NCBI GenBank assembly: GCA_015067125.1
Contig: SVNB01000038.1
Location: forward strand, 1-14,716
DNA: 14,716 nucleotides
Source of the DNA: Oscillospiraceae bacterium
GTDB lineage: Bacteria; Bacillota; Clostridia; Oscillospirales; Ruminococcaceae
Direction: 5' to 3'
A model generated the notes under the pieces. It made no database searches, was not told where the DNA came from, and saw only the letters and a list, made by a program, of their open reading frames with translations. The position numbers and the translations under genes were made by a program. Numbering within the stretch: the stretch's first letter is position 1; each line of letters opens with the position of its first letter. Below are positions 5,759 through 13,823 of the stretch, piece by piece.

Positions 5759-6743
5759 ATATTTCTTCAACAAACGGTTCGATATATTCCCTTATGAAAT
5801 CAACTCTGTCGAAAATTGTTGGCTTAAAACAGGAAGCAACAGAAATTACGATGTTCTTTTCGGGGTTAATATAAATAACGTTGCCGCTGTTTCCGATTGC
5901 GGCATAGATGTTTTTTTCTCTGTCAATTATCCACCATAGATAACCGTATTCCATTCCTCTGAAATATTTGTTTTCAACGGCTTTTGGCCTTGTCATATCT
6001 TCAATCCATTTTGAAGATATGATTTGTTTCCCGCCGAAGGTTCCTTTGTTAAGGCAAAGCAGGCCGATTTTTGCCATGTCTTCCGCGGACATACAAAGTC
6101 CGTATCCGGGAGTACCAAGGCCTTCCGGGTCGGAAAACCAGATGTTTTCTTTCGGTGTTTTGCTTATGGTGAACTGTTTATGTTCTTCAGCGGTTTTGGC
6201 ATAATAATTTTTGTGCGGTTTGATTCCAATAGGTTCAAAAAGATATTCGTTGGCAAAATCTACCGTTTTCATATTTGTTGCGCGGAATAAAATTCCGGAA
6301 AGAATATGAAGGCAAACCGTCTGATAATTGAATTCATCGGTAAGGCCTTTTCTTCCGCCCAAAAAATCAAGGGAGGAAAAAGTCCAGTTATCGCTTGAAC
6401 AGACTTTCGACCAGGGGTCGCCCTTGCATTTATAAGGTGCCCTCATAGTAAGCAGGTGTTTTATGCTGACATCGCAAATCGTTTTTTCGCCGCGTTTTAT
6501 CTTATAATCGGGAAAATAATCCAGAACTTTGTCGTCAATGCTTTGGATTTGTCCTTTATCGATTGCAATTCCGATGAGCAGAGCCATTATGCTTTTTGTG
6601 GCGGACATTATATGAACGCAGTCCTCTTTTTCATAACCGTTCCAGCAATCGGAATAAACAAAATGGCCGCGCCTGATTGCAGAAACCTGGCAGATATTCG
6701 GCTGTTGATTTTTTATAAAATCATGAAGTTCTTCTTTGTTCAT
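5757..6743 (-). CDS. Serine hydrolase of the beta-lactamase class C/penicillin-binding fold
   Basis: A 328-residue enzyme of the beta-lactamase-related family (PF00144-like). The catalytic SxxK motif is S47-A-T-K50 within HIMSATKSIMALLIGIAIDKG, where family members usually show S-x-x-K followed by a hydrophobic helix. The second motif, normally Y-x-N, is Y140-Q-T. A third glycine-rich element is AIGNSGN (282-288), in the place of HxG/KTG. There is no signal peptide or membrane segment, so it is predicted cytoplasmic; this favours an esterase, amidase or peptidase role over cell-wall or antibiotic hydrolysis. The substrate is unknown. The ATG at 6741-6743 has only AAAGGT about 13 bases upstream, longer than usual, so the start is less certain. 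Divergent from pncB and convergent with the transporter operon, so it is probably monocistronic. Confidence 0.85.
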   Translation of the reverse strand: MNKEELHDFIKNQQPNICQVSAIRRGHFVYSDCWNGYEKEDCVHIMSATKSIMALLIGIAIDKGQIQSIDDKVLDYFPDYKIKRGEKTICDVSIKHLLTMRAPYKCKGDPWSKVCSSDNWTFSSLDFLGGRKGLTDEFNYQTVCLHILSGILFRATNMKTVDFANEYLFEPIGIKPHKNYYAKTAEEHKQFTISKTPKENIWFSDPEGLGTPGYGLCMSAEDMAKIGLLCLNKGTFGGKQIISSKWIEDMTRPKAVENKYFRGMEYGYLWWIIDREKNIYAAIGNSGNVIYINPEKNIVISVASCFKPTIFDRVDFIREYIEPFVEEI

Positions 6744-6825
6744 AAAACCCGAATTTACCTTTCAAATCTGTATTTGTTTCAAATATAAGTGAATTTAAAA
6801 TGTATTTCAATAGTTTTCGGTAAAA

Positions 6826-6854
6826 TTGACGCATTGAAAAATTAACAATATAGT
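6826..6854 (+). promoter_or_regulatory. Sigma-A promoter of pncB
   Basis: TTGACG (6826-6831) and TATAGT (6849-6854) with a 17-base spacer. The predicted start near 6861 gives a leader of about 55 bases that holds a small GCCC/GGGC inverted pair (6883-6900) just before the ribosome binding site AGGAG. Confidence 0.8.
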
Positions 6855-6916
6855 GGTAATATTAAAAATGGATAAAAAATCCGCCCTTTATTATTTGGGC
6901 AAAAGGAGTGAATATT

Positions 6917-8374
6917 TTGAAACGTGATGAAAGAAACCTCAGCATGCTCACCGATTTTTATGAGCTTACCATGATGAACGGATATCTTGAAAAGGGCATG
7001 GGCGATACCGTTGCGGTTTTCGACGTTTTCTTCCGTACCATTCCGGATAACGGCGGTTTTGCAATTTTTGCCGGTCTTGAACAACTTATCGACTATATGC
7101 AGAACCTCAGTTTCACCGAAGATGATATCGAGTATCTCCGTACCAAAAAATGCTTCTCCGAAACTTTTCTTGATTATCTGCGCAATTTTGAATTTAAGTG
7201 CGACGTATGGAGCGTTCCGGAAGGAACACCGATTTTCCCCCGTGAACCTATCATTGTAATAAAAGGACCGGCTATTCAGGCACAATTTGTAGAAACCGTT
7301 ACCCTTCTTATGGCAAACCACCAAAGCCTTATTGCAACCAAAGCAAACAGAATAGTCCGTGCGGCCGGCGGAAGAGCGGTTATGGAATTTGGTTCCCGCC
7401 GTGCCCAGAATGCCGATGCGGCCATTCTTGGAGCAAGGGCGGCATATATCGGCGGCGTTGGCGCAACGGCCTGCGCCATTGCGGACCGCGATTACGGCGT
7501 TCCGGCAGTGGGTACCATGGCCCACAGCTGGGTTCAGCTTATGGGTTCGGAATACGAGGCTTTTAAAGCCTATGCGGAAACTTATCCAAACAACTGCACT
7601 TTGCTTGTGGATACCTATAACGTCCTCAAATCCGGCGTTCCCAACGCGATAAAAGTTTTCGACGAAGTTCTTAAACCCAAAGGTATCCGCCCCAAGGGCA
7701 TCCGAATCGACTCCGGCGACATTGCTTACCTTTCTGTAAAGGCAAGAAAAATGCTTGACGAAGCCGGCTATCCCGATTGCGGAATCGTTGCTTCCAACTC
7801 CCTTGATGAATATATCATCCGCGACCTTATCCTTCAGGGCGCTTCTATAAACAGCTTCGGCGTAGGCGAAAACCTTATCACCGCAAAAAGTGATCCGGTT
7901 TTCGGCTGTGTTTATAAACTTGCCGCCGTTGAGCGCGAAGGCGAGCTTAAACCGGTTATCAAAATCAGCGAATCCGTGGGCAAAATTACCATTCCGGATT
8001 TTAAGACATTCTATCGCTTCTATTCCAAAGAAAACGGCAAGGCCGTTGCGGACTATATCGCTCTTTATGACGAAGAAGCGCCGGATACCGATAACCCCAT
8101 AGAAATTTTTGACCCCAACAGCACCTGGAAGAAAAAGACCCTTACCAATGTGGTGGCAAAGAAAATGCTTGTGCCGATTTTTGAAGGCGGAAAATGCGTT
8201 TATGAATGTCCGACCCTTGCGGAAATCAAAAAATACTGCGCCGAGCAGATAGAAAGTCTTTGGGACGAGGTAAAGCGTTTTGAATATCCCCATAAATATT
8301 ACGTTGACCTTTCTCAAAAACTTTGGGATATTCAGCACGACCTGCTTAACGAAATGAACGCAAAATGGGATTAA
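6917..8374 (+). CDS. pncB: Nicotinate phosphoribosyltransferase
   Basis: Cytoplasmic NAD-salvage enzyme that joins nicotinate and PRPP, using ATP, to give nicotinate mononucleotide. It has 485 residues from a TTG start at 6917. That start is chosen because AGGAG (6904-6908) is eight bases upstream; an in-frame GTG at 6908 overlaps this site. Family landmarks: LTDFYELTMMNGY (11-23), FRTIPDNGGFAIFAGLEQ (39-56), EPIIVIKGP (110-118), MEFGSRRAQ (156-164), GTMAHSW (199-205) containing His203, the likely phosphorylated histidine, RIDSGD (263-268) and FGVGENL (314-320). It is transcribed alone, between its own promoter and a strong terminator. No other NAD genes lie in the window. Confidence 0.96.
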   Translation: MKRDERNLSMLTDFYELTMMNGYLEKGMGDTVAVFDVFFRTIPDNGGFAIFAGLEQLIDYMQNLSFTEDDIEYLRTKKCFSETFLDYLRNFEFKCDVWSVPEGTPIFPREPIIVIKGPAIQAQFVETVTLLMANHQSLIATKANRIVRAAGGRAVMEFGSRRAQNADAAILGARAAYIGGVGATACAIADRDYGVPAVGTMAHSWVQLMGSEYEAFKAYAETYPNNCTLLVDTYNVLKSGVPNAIKVFDEVLKPKGIRPKGIRIDSGDIAYLSVKARKMLDEAGYPDCGIVASNSLDEYIIRDLILQGASINSFGVGENLITAKSDPVFGCVYKLAAVEREGELKPVIKISESVGKITIPDFKTFYRFYSKENGKAVADYIALYDEEAPDTDNPIEIFDPNSTWKKKTLTNVVAKKMLVPIFEGGKCVYECPTLAEIKKYCAEQIESLWDEVKRFEYPHKYYVDLSQKLWDIQHDLLNEMNAKWD

Positions 8375-8390
8375 ACCAATAATAAAACAG

Positions 8391-8420
8391 AAAAAAGGCA
8401 CCGCAAAGGTGCCTTTTTTT
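8391..8420 (+). terminator. Rho-independent terminator of pncB
   Basis: GGCACC (8397-8402) pairs with GGTGCC (8408-8413), with six A before and seven T after extending the stem. It is 16 bases past the pncB stop. Confidence 0.9.
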
Positions 8421-8524
8421 GCTGCCGTTTTTTATACAGAAGAATAAATTTAAAAAAATCTGCAACGTTTTTTGCGGCAAAAGTTACTTTATGGTTGAAA
8501 GACTTTTTAAAGAAGGAGAAAACC

Positions 8525-8653
8525 ATGAAAAAGTTCGTTTTGTTTTTTGTTATTTTGGCGCTGGCGTTTGCTTTTTCCGGCTGCGGCGCAAAAGAACTGC
8601 CGGAGGAAAACACCGGAAAGCTGAAACCCGTGATTGAAGAAAAAGAACCGGAA
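8525..8653 (+). repeat. Direct repeat, copy 1: lipoprotein signal peptide and linker
   Basis: These 129 bases match 10117-10245 at 123 positions by hand count. The first 65 bases are identical. Four of the six changes alter an amino acid or sit in the linker. This points to recent duplication of the 5' end of the gene. Confidence 0.9.
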
Positions 8654-9418
8654 GCAGCAGAAAAGATAACCTTTAAACTTGGCGCAGAGGGCGAAGAAAA
8701 AGAATATTCCGTCGGCGATAAAATCGGCGAATGGGAAATAGCGGAACTTTATATTGACCGCGAAGAAAACGGCGATTATTTTGAAATCAGCGCGGATTTT
8801 AAAGGCAGCCTGACCCTTGAAGGATATATCGAGCGCAACGGAATAGTTGAAGAAGGCTATGATTTTATTCCGAACGAAACATCACTTGAAAAAATGCCCT
8901 ATCTTGTTGCCGGAGATTTTTCCGAAATAAGGCCCGGCTTCTTCCTCCGTTTTCCGGAGGAGTTTGAAAATCTTCCGAGCCTTGATTTTGAAGAAAGCGC
9001 AAACGTACGCATTACCGTAAGCGGTTTTTCTCTTAACCGTGCGCCGCGCATGGGCATGGACGGTTTTGACGTTGTAAGCATCGAATACCTCGACGAAAAA
9101 TCAGAAGTTCCGCCAAAAGCCGAAAAAGCAGGCTTTAAAATCGGATATAACGGAAAAGAAAAAATGCTTTCCAAAGGCGATTCCCTTGATATCTGGACCC
9201 TTGAAAAACTGAATGCGTACAAAGACGAAGAAAAAGGCGAAGGATTTTATACTTCCGTCAGCGCAACTTTTTCCGGAGAAATAAGGCTTACCGGGTACAT
9301 AGACCTTAATCCTTATAACGGAGCGGGATATCAGTTCACCATAATCGACCATGACGACTGCGAAAAATGCCCGTTCTTGTTTCTGAAAACCTTGCCAATT
9401 TCCGGCAGGAATTTTTGA
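8525..9418 (+). CDS. Lipoprotein of unknown function, N-terminal part of a frameshifted gene
   Basis: Starts at ATG 8525 with AAGGAG at 8513-8518. Residues 1-20 are a lipoprotein signal peptide with lipobox FSGC (Cys20), then an acidic linker to about 47. Two homologous domains follow. The first, about 48-192, has FKLGAEGEEKEYSVGDKIGEW and LEGYIERNG. The second, from about 203, has FKIGYNGKEKMLSKGDSLDIW and LTGYIDLNP. The second is cut: after Lys-Cys-Pro-Phe284 the frame gives 13 unrelated residues (FLKTLPISGRNF at the end) and stops at 9418. The missing half continues one frame over from 9379, and aligns with the end of domain one. Restoring one base near 9377-9379 would give a 522-residue protein ending at 10092. 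No known family recognised; surface-exposed, lipid-anchored by inference. Confidence 0.75.
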   Translation: MKKFVLFFVILALAFAFSGCGAKELPEENTGKLKPVIEEKEPEAAEKITFKLGAEGEEKEYSVGDKIGEWEIAELYIDREENGDYFEISADFKGSLTLEGYIERNGIVEEGYDFIPNETSLEKMPYLVAGDFSEIRPGFFLRFPEEFENLPSLDFEESANVRITVSGFSLNRAPRMGMDGFDVVSIEYLDEKSEVPPKAEKAGFKIGYNGKEKMLSKGDSLDIWTLEKLNAYKDEEKGEGFYTSVSATFSGEIRLTGYIDLNPYNGAGYQFTIIDHDDCEKCPFLFLKTLPISGRNF

Positions 9419-10092
9419 TAGAGGGTCCGGCAACCGAAAATATTCCCAAACTTGAAGAAGGAGAATATTTCCCCTGTTACCTTACCATAAAAAGCTATAC
9501 CATTAACCGCGGTTATACCGAAACTTTTGATTCCGCCGAAGTCATTAAAATCGAAATTCCGGAAAAAGATACCGGACTTCCCAAGCTTTACGAAGATATC
9601 CTGTTAAACTTCGGCGCACGGGTCAATGATTACGGAAAACTTATGGTGGAAAAAGGCATAAGCCTTTATTACAACACGAACGGAAGCGTCTTTACGGAAG
9701 AATACGCCGAAGGAATTTACTGCTGGATCATGTCCAATACTCCGAGAGAGGAAAGGATAGAAATTTCCGTTCCCGGATACACCGAAAAATTGCATGCACT
9801 TTCTGCGGAATATTTTGAAGCCGAAGTTTACAAATATTTCGGTATCCCCGCCGAAAAACTTCGCGAAAGCGAAATTTATTATCCCGATAAAGAATGTTAT
9901 TTCCTCGAATACGGCGGCGGAATCGGCGAAACTCCTTTTCTTGTTGTGAACGAAATCGAAGAAAACGGCGACACCGTTATCTTCCACCTTACCCTCGACT
10001 ATACCTACACCGGCGGGAATTATGATATGGCTCTTACCGTAAAACTCCTTCCGGACGGCGGATATAACTATATAAGCTATCTGCCGGAATAA
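9367..10092 (+). pseudogene. C-terminal part of the frameshifted lipoprotein
   Basis: Open from ATG 9367, but that ATG has no ribosome binding site (preceding bases are GACTGCGAAA), and the codons before 9379 are probably not used. From 9379 (VSENLANFRQEF) the reading is the rest of domain two of the upstream ORF, ending around EIPEKDT. It is followed by a separate C-terminal domain of about 165 residues (LYEDILLNFGARVNDYG to NYISYLPE). That C-terminal domain closely matches the whole mature part of the next gene: shared YFEAEVYKYFGIPAEKLRE-like segment, GGGIG, and MALTVKLLPDGGYNYISY. No signal peptide of its own. Either a true mutation, a base missed in sequencing, or less likely a recoding event. 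Confidence 0.7.
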
Positions 10093-10116
10093 AATTTATA
10101 AATAAAGGAGAAAACT

Positions 10117-10245
10117 ATGAAAAAGTTCGTTTTGTTTTTTGTTATTTTGGCGCTGGCGTTTGCTTTTTCCGGCTGCGGCGCGGAAGAACTGCCGGAGGAA
10201 AACACCGGAAAACTGGAACCCGTTATTGTAGAAAAAGAACCGGAA
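10117..10245 (+). repeat. Direct repeat, copy 2: lipoprotein signal peptide and linker
   Basis: Partner of 8525-8653, offset by 1592 bases. The last 66 bases of the two genes (10027-10092 and 10735-10800) are also alike, 60 of 66 by hand count. Recombination between copies would delete the middle domains. Confidence 0.9.
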
Positions 10246-10800
10246 CAGCCCGTTTATGAAGAAAATATAGATACCGAAGCGCTTTATGAAGAAATGATAC
10301 TAAACTTCGGCGCGGTCAAAGCGGCTGACGGCAGGATAAAAGTAAACAAGATAGTAAGTCTTTATAACGTAACGGAAGGTTTTGAGGACGGCACGGCTCT
10401 TGATGAAAACCAATATTTCATATGGGCAATGTCCTATCTTAATTATCACAGCGGATACGAACATACGGAGCTTTTTTCTCACCCGGAATTTTCCGGCTGG
10501 GCGTATCCGGCGGAATATTATGAACCGGCGGTTTATAAATTTTTTGGCGTTCCGGCAGAAAAACTTAGGGAAGGGGAACTTTATTTTCCGGAATATGATT
10601 TGTATAATATCGGCGGCGGAGGCGGCATCGGAAATGTTCCGTATATAATTTTTAATGATGCCGAAGAAACGGAAGACGGGGTGATTCTGCATCTTACAAT
10701 GGATTATGAACAGGAATACGAGGAAGATTATAATATGGCCCTTACCGTAAAACTTTTGCCGGACGGCGGATATAATTATATAAGCTATATGCCGGAATAA
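10117..10800 (+). CDS. Short paralogous lipoprotein of unknown function
   Basis: A 227-residue lipoprotein; ATG at 10117 with AAAGGAG eight bases upstream. Signal peptide and lipobox FSGC (Cys20) are identical to the upstream protein, and the linker is nearly so (EELPEENTGKLEPVIVEKEP). The mature domain, from about residue 52 (TEALYEEMILNFGAV) to the end, is homologous to the C-terminal domain of the preceding gene: AVYKFFGVPAEKLREGE, GGGGGIGNVPY and MALTVKLLPDGGYNYISY are shared. It lacks the two tandem middle domains. The gap to the upstream stop is 24 bases, so both are likely one operon, ended by the terminator at 10815-10856. Function unknown; probably anchored outside the membrane. No database family recognised. 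Confidence 0.88.
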   Translation: MKKFVLFFVILALAFAFSGCGAEELPEENTGKLEPVIVEKEPEQPVYEENIDTEALYEEMILNFGAVKAADGRIKVNKIVSLYNVTEGFEDGTALDENQYFIWAMSYLNYHSGYEHTELFSHPEFSGWAYPAEYYEPAVYKFFGVPAEKLREGELYFPEYDLYNIGGGGGIGNVPYIIFNDAEETEDGVILHLTMDYEQEYEEDYNMALTVKLLPDGGYNYISYMPE

Positions 10801-10814
10801 CGCTTTGCGTGAAC

Positions 10815-10856
10815 AAAAAAGCCGTGCTCAAAAATTTGAGCACGGCTTATTTTTTT
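10815..10856. terminator. Bidirectional terminator between lipoprotein operon and malQ
   Basis: GCCGTGCTCA (10821-10830) pairs with TGAGCACGGC (10837-10846). Six A precede and a T-rich run follows, so it serves both convergent units. Confidence 0.92.
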
Positions 10857-10866
10857 GAGCACGAAA

Positions 10867-12354
10867 TCAGATTCTTCCGTAAAGCTTTGCAAGCTTGTGC
10901 ATTCTTTCTGCAAGTTCGGCGGTAAATTCGCCTTTTTTAAGGCGCCACTGCCAGTTGCCGGAGGAAGTGGAAGGGGTGTTCATGCGGGTGTATTTGCCAA
11001 GGCCAAGCCAATCCTGCATGGCGATTACGCAGGTGTTTGCAACGGTGCCAAGTGCGGTGCGAAGGAAAGCATCACCAAAATCGGCGTTTTTGTCAATGTT
11101 CATATAGTCAAGGCAATACGCAAGGTCTTTTTCGGAAAGGGTTTCTTTCCATTCCGCAACGGTGGGGTTATCGTGGGTGCCCGGATAGCAAACGGAATGT
11201 TTAAGAAGATTATGCGGAAGGCTGTCGTTGGCATCGTCATCAGCACCAAAGGCAAACTGAAGGATCTTCATACCCGGGAAGCCGCAGTCTTTAAGCAGCT
11301 GGCGGACGTCATCGGTAAGGAAACCAAGGTCCTCTGCAATAATCGGGCAATCCGGAAGAGCGTTTTTAACAACGCTGAAAAGATCCATACCGGGGCCTTT
11401 TTTCCATTCGCCGTTTCTGGCGGTGGGTTCGCCATAGGGAATGCAGTAATATCCGGCAAAACCGCGGAAGTGGTCTATGCGAAGAATATCATAAATTCTG
11501 CTGCAGGCGGTAAGGCGTTCTATCCACCATTCATAGCCGGTTTCTTTGTTATATTCCCAGTTATAAACCGGGTTGCCCCAAAGCTGGCCGTCAACGGAAA
11601 AAGCATCCGGCGGGCAGCCCGCAACACAGCGGGGACGTCTTTCTTCATCAAAATCGAAAAGTTCCGGGTTTGCCCAGACGTCGCTGCTGTCATCGGAAAC
11701 ATAAATAGGAAGGTCGCCGATGATTTTTATGCCGCGTTCGTTGGCATAGTTTTTAAGGTTGAACCACTGGCGGTTAAATTCGTATTGAAGGAATTTCCAG
11801 AATCCCAACTCATCGGAATGTTTTTCGGAAAATTCCGCAAGTGCCTTTTCATCGCGGGAATAATACGGGGTTTCCCATTCGCGCCAGCTTTTGCCGCCGT
11901 GAGCATCTTTAAGCGACATGAAAAGAGCATAGCCTTCCAGCCAGTCTTTGTTTGCTTCGCAATATTCATCAAGAGCGGCAACGTTTCCTTTTTTAAGGAA
12001 ATTTTTATATACCTTGCGAAGAACGGCAAAACGGTTTTCATAAATGTGGGCATAATCCACGTACATGGGGTTTGTGCCCCAGTCAAGATTTTCAAAATCT
12101 TCTTTTTCAAGAAAACCGTCTATGTTAAGAAAATCAAGGTCTATAAAATAGGGGTTGCCCGCAAAAGTGGAAAAAGCCTGATAGGGAGAATCTCCGTAGC
12201 TGGTGGGGCCAAGGGGCAGAAGCTGCCAATAGGTCTGGCCGGCGGAAACAAGAAAATCAACAAATTCATAGGCGCTTCTGCCAAAAGTTCCGATTCCGTA
12301 CGGAGAAGGAAGGGAAGATATATGCAGCAGAACGCCGGTTTTTCTTTCGTTCAT
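10867..12354 (-). CDS. malQ: 4-alpha-glucanotransferase (amylomaltase, GH77)
   Basis: Cytoplasmic disproportionating enzyme that transfers 4-alpha-glucan segments between maltodextrins and releases glucose, used in maltodextrin breakdown. The 495 residues fit the short bacterial MalQ type. Conserved features: N-terminal GVLLHISSLPSPYGIGTFG (7-25), SPYQAFSTFAGNPYFIDL (56-73), nucleophile Asp294 in RIDHFRG (292-298), acid/base Glu341 in IIAEDLG, and Asp395 in YPGTHDNPT (390-398). ATG at 12352-12354 with an AGAGG ribosome binding site five bases upstream on the complement. It lies 108 bases after an MsmX-type ATPase on the same strand; the gap holds two hairpins without a T-run, so co-transcription with partial termination is possible. 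Confidence 0.96.
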   Translation of the reverse strand: MNERKTGVLLHISSLPSPYGIGTFGRSAYEFVDFLVSAGQTYWQLLPLGPTSYGDSPYQAFSTFAGNPYFIDLDFLNIDGFLEKEDFENLDWGTNPMYVDYAHIYENRFAVLRKVYKNFLKKGNVAALDEYCEANKDWLEGYALFMSLKDAHGGKSWREWETPYYSRDEKALAEFSEKHSDELGFWKFLQYEFNRQWFNLKNYANERGIKIIGDLPIYVSDDSSDVWANPELFDFDEERRPRCVAGCPPDAFSVDGQLWGNPVYNWEYNKETGYEWWIERLTACSRIYDILRIDHFRGFAGYYCIPYGEPTARNGEWKKGPGMDLFSVVKNALPDCPIIAEDLGFLTDDVRQLLKDCGFPGMKILQFAFGADDDANDSLPHNLLKHSVCYPGTHDNPTVAEWKETLSEKDLAYCLDYMNIDKNADFGDAFLRTALGTVANTCVIAMQDWLGLGKYTRMNTPSTSSGNWQWRLKKGEFTAELAERMHKLAKLYGRI

Positions 12355-12369
12355 AAAAGCCTCTTAACT

Positions 12370-12441
12370 GCCGGAAAAATTCCGGCGAATATAAATATGT
12401 GGTAACAAGCAAATCCCGGCCGCAAGCTTTTTGCAGCCGGG
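12370..12441 (-). other. Two stem-loops between the sugar ATPase and malQ
   Basis: GCCGGAA/TTCCGGC (12370-12386) and an 11-pair stem with one mismatch, CCCGGC..CCGGG (12415-12441). On the minus strand, neither is followed by a T-run. They may stabilise the upstream message or attenuate read-through into malQ. The first sits immediately before the malQ ribosome binding site. Confidence 0.5.
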
Positions 12442-12462
12442 GAAATCTGCCTTGGAAAAATA

Positions 12463-13641
12463 TTAATAGATAAGGTTTTTGGTGGTTTCTTTATCGAAGA
12501 GGTGGCAGTTGTTGCCGCCGAAGCTGAAATGTACTTCTTTGCCAAAGCTAAGGTCGCTTACTTCGCTGTCGGTCATAGCGATGGTGTTTACGATGATGAT
12601 AACGTCCTGATCAACCGCTTTTACGTGAAGATGTACGGAAGAACCCATCATTTCGGAAACTTCGATATTTGCCTTTACGCCTTCATCGGAAAGAACAATA
12701 TGTTCCGGACGAACGCCAAGGGTGATATCCTGTTCTTCAACGCCTTTTTCGGTAAGAAGAGCCTGTTTATCTTCGGGAAGAACAACTTCGTAACCATCAA
12801 GAAGAACGGAATATACGCCGTCTTTTTTAAGAAGCTTTGCATCGAAGAAGTTCATTTGAGGAGAACCGATGAAGCCTGCAACATAAAGGTTTGCGGGGCG
12901 GTTGAATACTTCCTGAGGAGTGCCGATCTGCTGGATGTGGCCTTCGCTCATAATAACGATTCTGTCGCCAAGGGTCATAGCTTCGGTCTGGTCGTGGGTT
13001 ACATAAATAAAGGTGGTGTTGATGCGCTGGCGGAGTTTGATGATTTCTGCGCGCATCTGGTTGCGAAGCTTTGCATCAAGGTTGGAAAGCGGTTCGTCCA
13101 TAAGCATAACCTGGGGATCGCGGACGATTGCGCGGCCGATGGCAACACGCTGGCGCTGACCGCCGGAAAGAGCCTTCGGCTTTCTGCCGAGGAACTGGGT
13201 GATATCGAGGATTTCTGCTGCTTCCTTAACTTTTGCGTCTATCTCTTCTTTGGGAGTATGGCGGAGTTTAAGGGCGAAAGCAAGGTTTTCGTAAACAGTC
13301 ATGTGGGGATAAAGTGCGTAGTTCTGGAAAACCATTGCGATATCGCGGTCTTTGGGTGCAACGTCGTTCATACGCTGGTCGCCGATGAAAAGATCGCCGT
13401 CGGAAATTTCTTCAAGGCCCGCGATCATACGAAGGGTGGTGGATTTGCCGCAGCCGGAAGGTCCGACAAGAACGATGAATTCTTTATCCTTTATTTCAAG
13501 GTTGAATTCGTGAACGGCAACAATGCCTTCGTCGGTTACTTCAAGGTTGGTTTTAAGTTTTTCGCCTTTTTTTACCTTTTTAAGGTCATCGCCGTTGAAG
13601 GGATAGATCTTTTTGACATTTTTAAGGGTTACAGTTGACAT
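12463..13641 (-). CDS. Carbohydrate ABC transporter ATP-binding protein (MsmX/UgpC/MalK type)
   Basis: Cytoplasmic ATPase energising one or several sugar importers, 392 residues from ATG 13641. Walker A GPSGCGKST (60-68), Q-loop Gln106 (VFQNYALYP), signature LSGGQRQRVAIGRAI (158-172), Walker B MLMDEPLSNLDA (179-190), His216 region (YVTHDQTEAM), then a C-terminal TOBE-type domain from about 240 with GVRPEH (309-314). Between strand one (VTLKNVKKIYPF) and VAVHEFNLEI there is a lysine-rich insert of about 28 residues (17-44) absent from classic MalK. The start is uncertain: ATG 13641 fits the family N-terminus but has no ribosome binding site; ATG 13659 has GGGAG five bases upstream; an in-frame TTG lies at 13743. 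A perfect AAGGAGG sits far upstream at 13761-13767. Divergent from a sugar-binding lipoprotein gene. No permease is adjacent, as is usual for shared MsmX ATPases. Confidence 0.92.
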   Translation of the reverse strand: MSTVTLKNVKKIYPFNGDDLKKVKKGEKLKTNLEVTDEGIVAVHEFNLEIKDKEFIVLVGPSGCGKSTTLRMIAGLEEISDGDLFIGDQRMNDVAPKDRDIAMVFQNYALYPHMTVYENLAFALKLRHTPKEEIDAKVKEAAEILDITQFLGRKPKALSGGQRQRVAIGRAIVRDPQVMLMDEPLSNLDAKLRNQMRAEIIKLRQRINTTFIYVTHDQTEAMTLGDRIVIMSEGHIQQIGTPQEVFNRPANLYVAGFIGSPQMNFFDAKLLKKDGVYSVLLDGYEVVLPEDKQALLTEKGVEEQDITLGVRPEHIVLSDEGVKANIEVSEMMGSSVHLHVKAVDQDVIIIVNTIAMTDSEVSDLSFGKEVHFSFGGNNCHLFDKETTKNLIY

Positions 13642-13767
13642 AAAATCGGCTTTAAACATTCCCGCTCCCGGATGAATGTCCTCGCCCGGACAGGCAAAGC
13701 TGAACAGGGCATTACGGCAGGTCTCCACACTGCCGCACCGCAAGCCGGCGGTAAAAATATCCTCCTT
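13642..13767 (-). other. G+C-rich hairpin cluster separating a Shine-Dalgarno from the start codon
   Basis: On the minus strand AAGGAGG (13761-13767) is followed by ATATTTTT and then about 110 bases before ATG 13641. Three hairpins fill it: ACCGC/GCGGT (13737-13752), CGGCAG/CTGCCG (13715-13735) and TGTCC/GGACA (13677-13692). It is far richer in G+C than the flanking DNA. If the block were removed at 13752, the Shine-Dalgarno would stand eight bases before ATG 13641. It could be an inserted palindromic repeat, a structured spacer or a regulatory RNA. No known riboswitch recognised. Confidence 0.45.
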
Positions 13768-13823
13768 TTTTGTTTCCGCATTCTATTTGGTGGAGTAGAA
13801 ATACGAATAACATAATTAACATA

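Noticed and set aside
8425..8520. Promoter for the lipoprotein operon
   Set aside because: Several weak boxes (for example TTGCGG near 8469) but none with a fitting partner at 16-18 bases, so none is annotated.
9360..9385. Programmed -1 frameshift signal in the lipoprotein gene
   Set aside because: No X-XXY-YYZ heptamer in the right frame and no clear downstream pseudoknot; kept only as an alternative.
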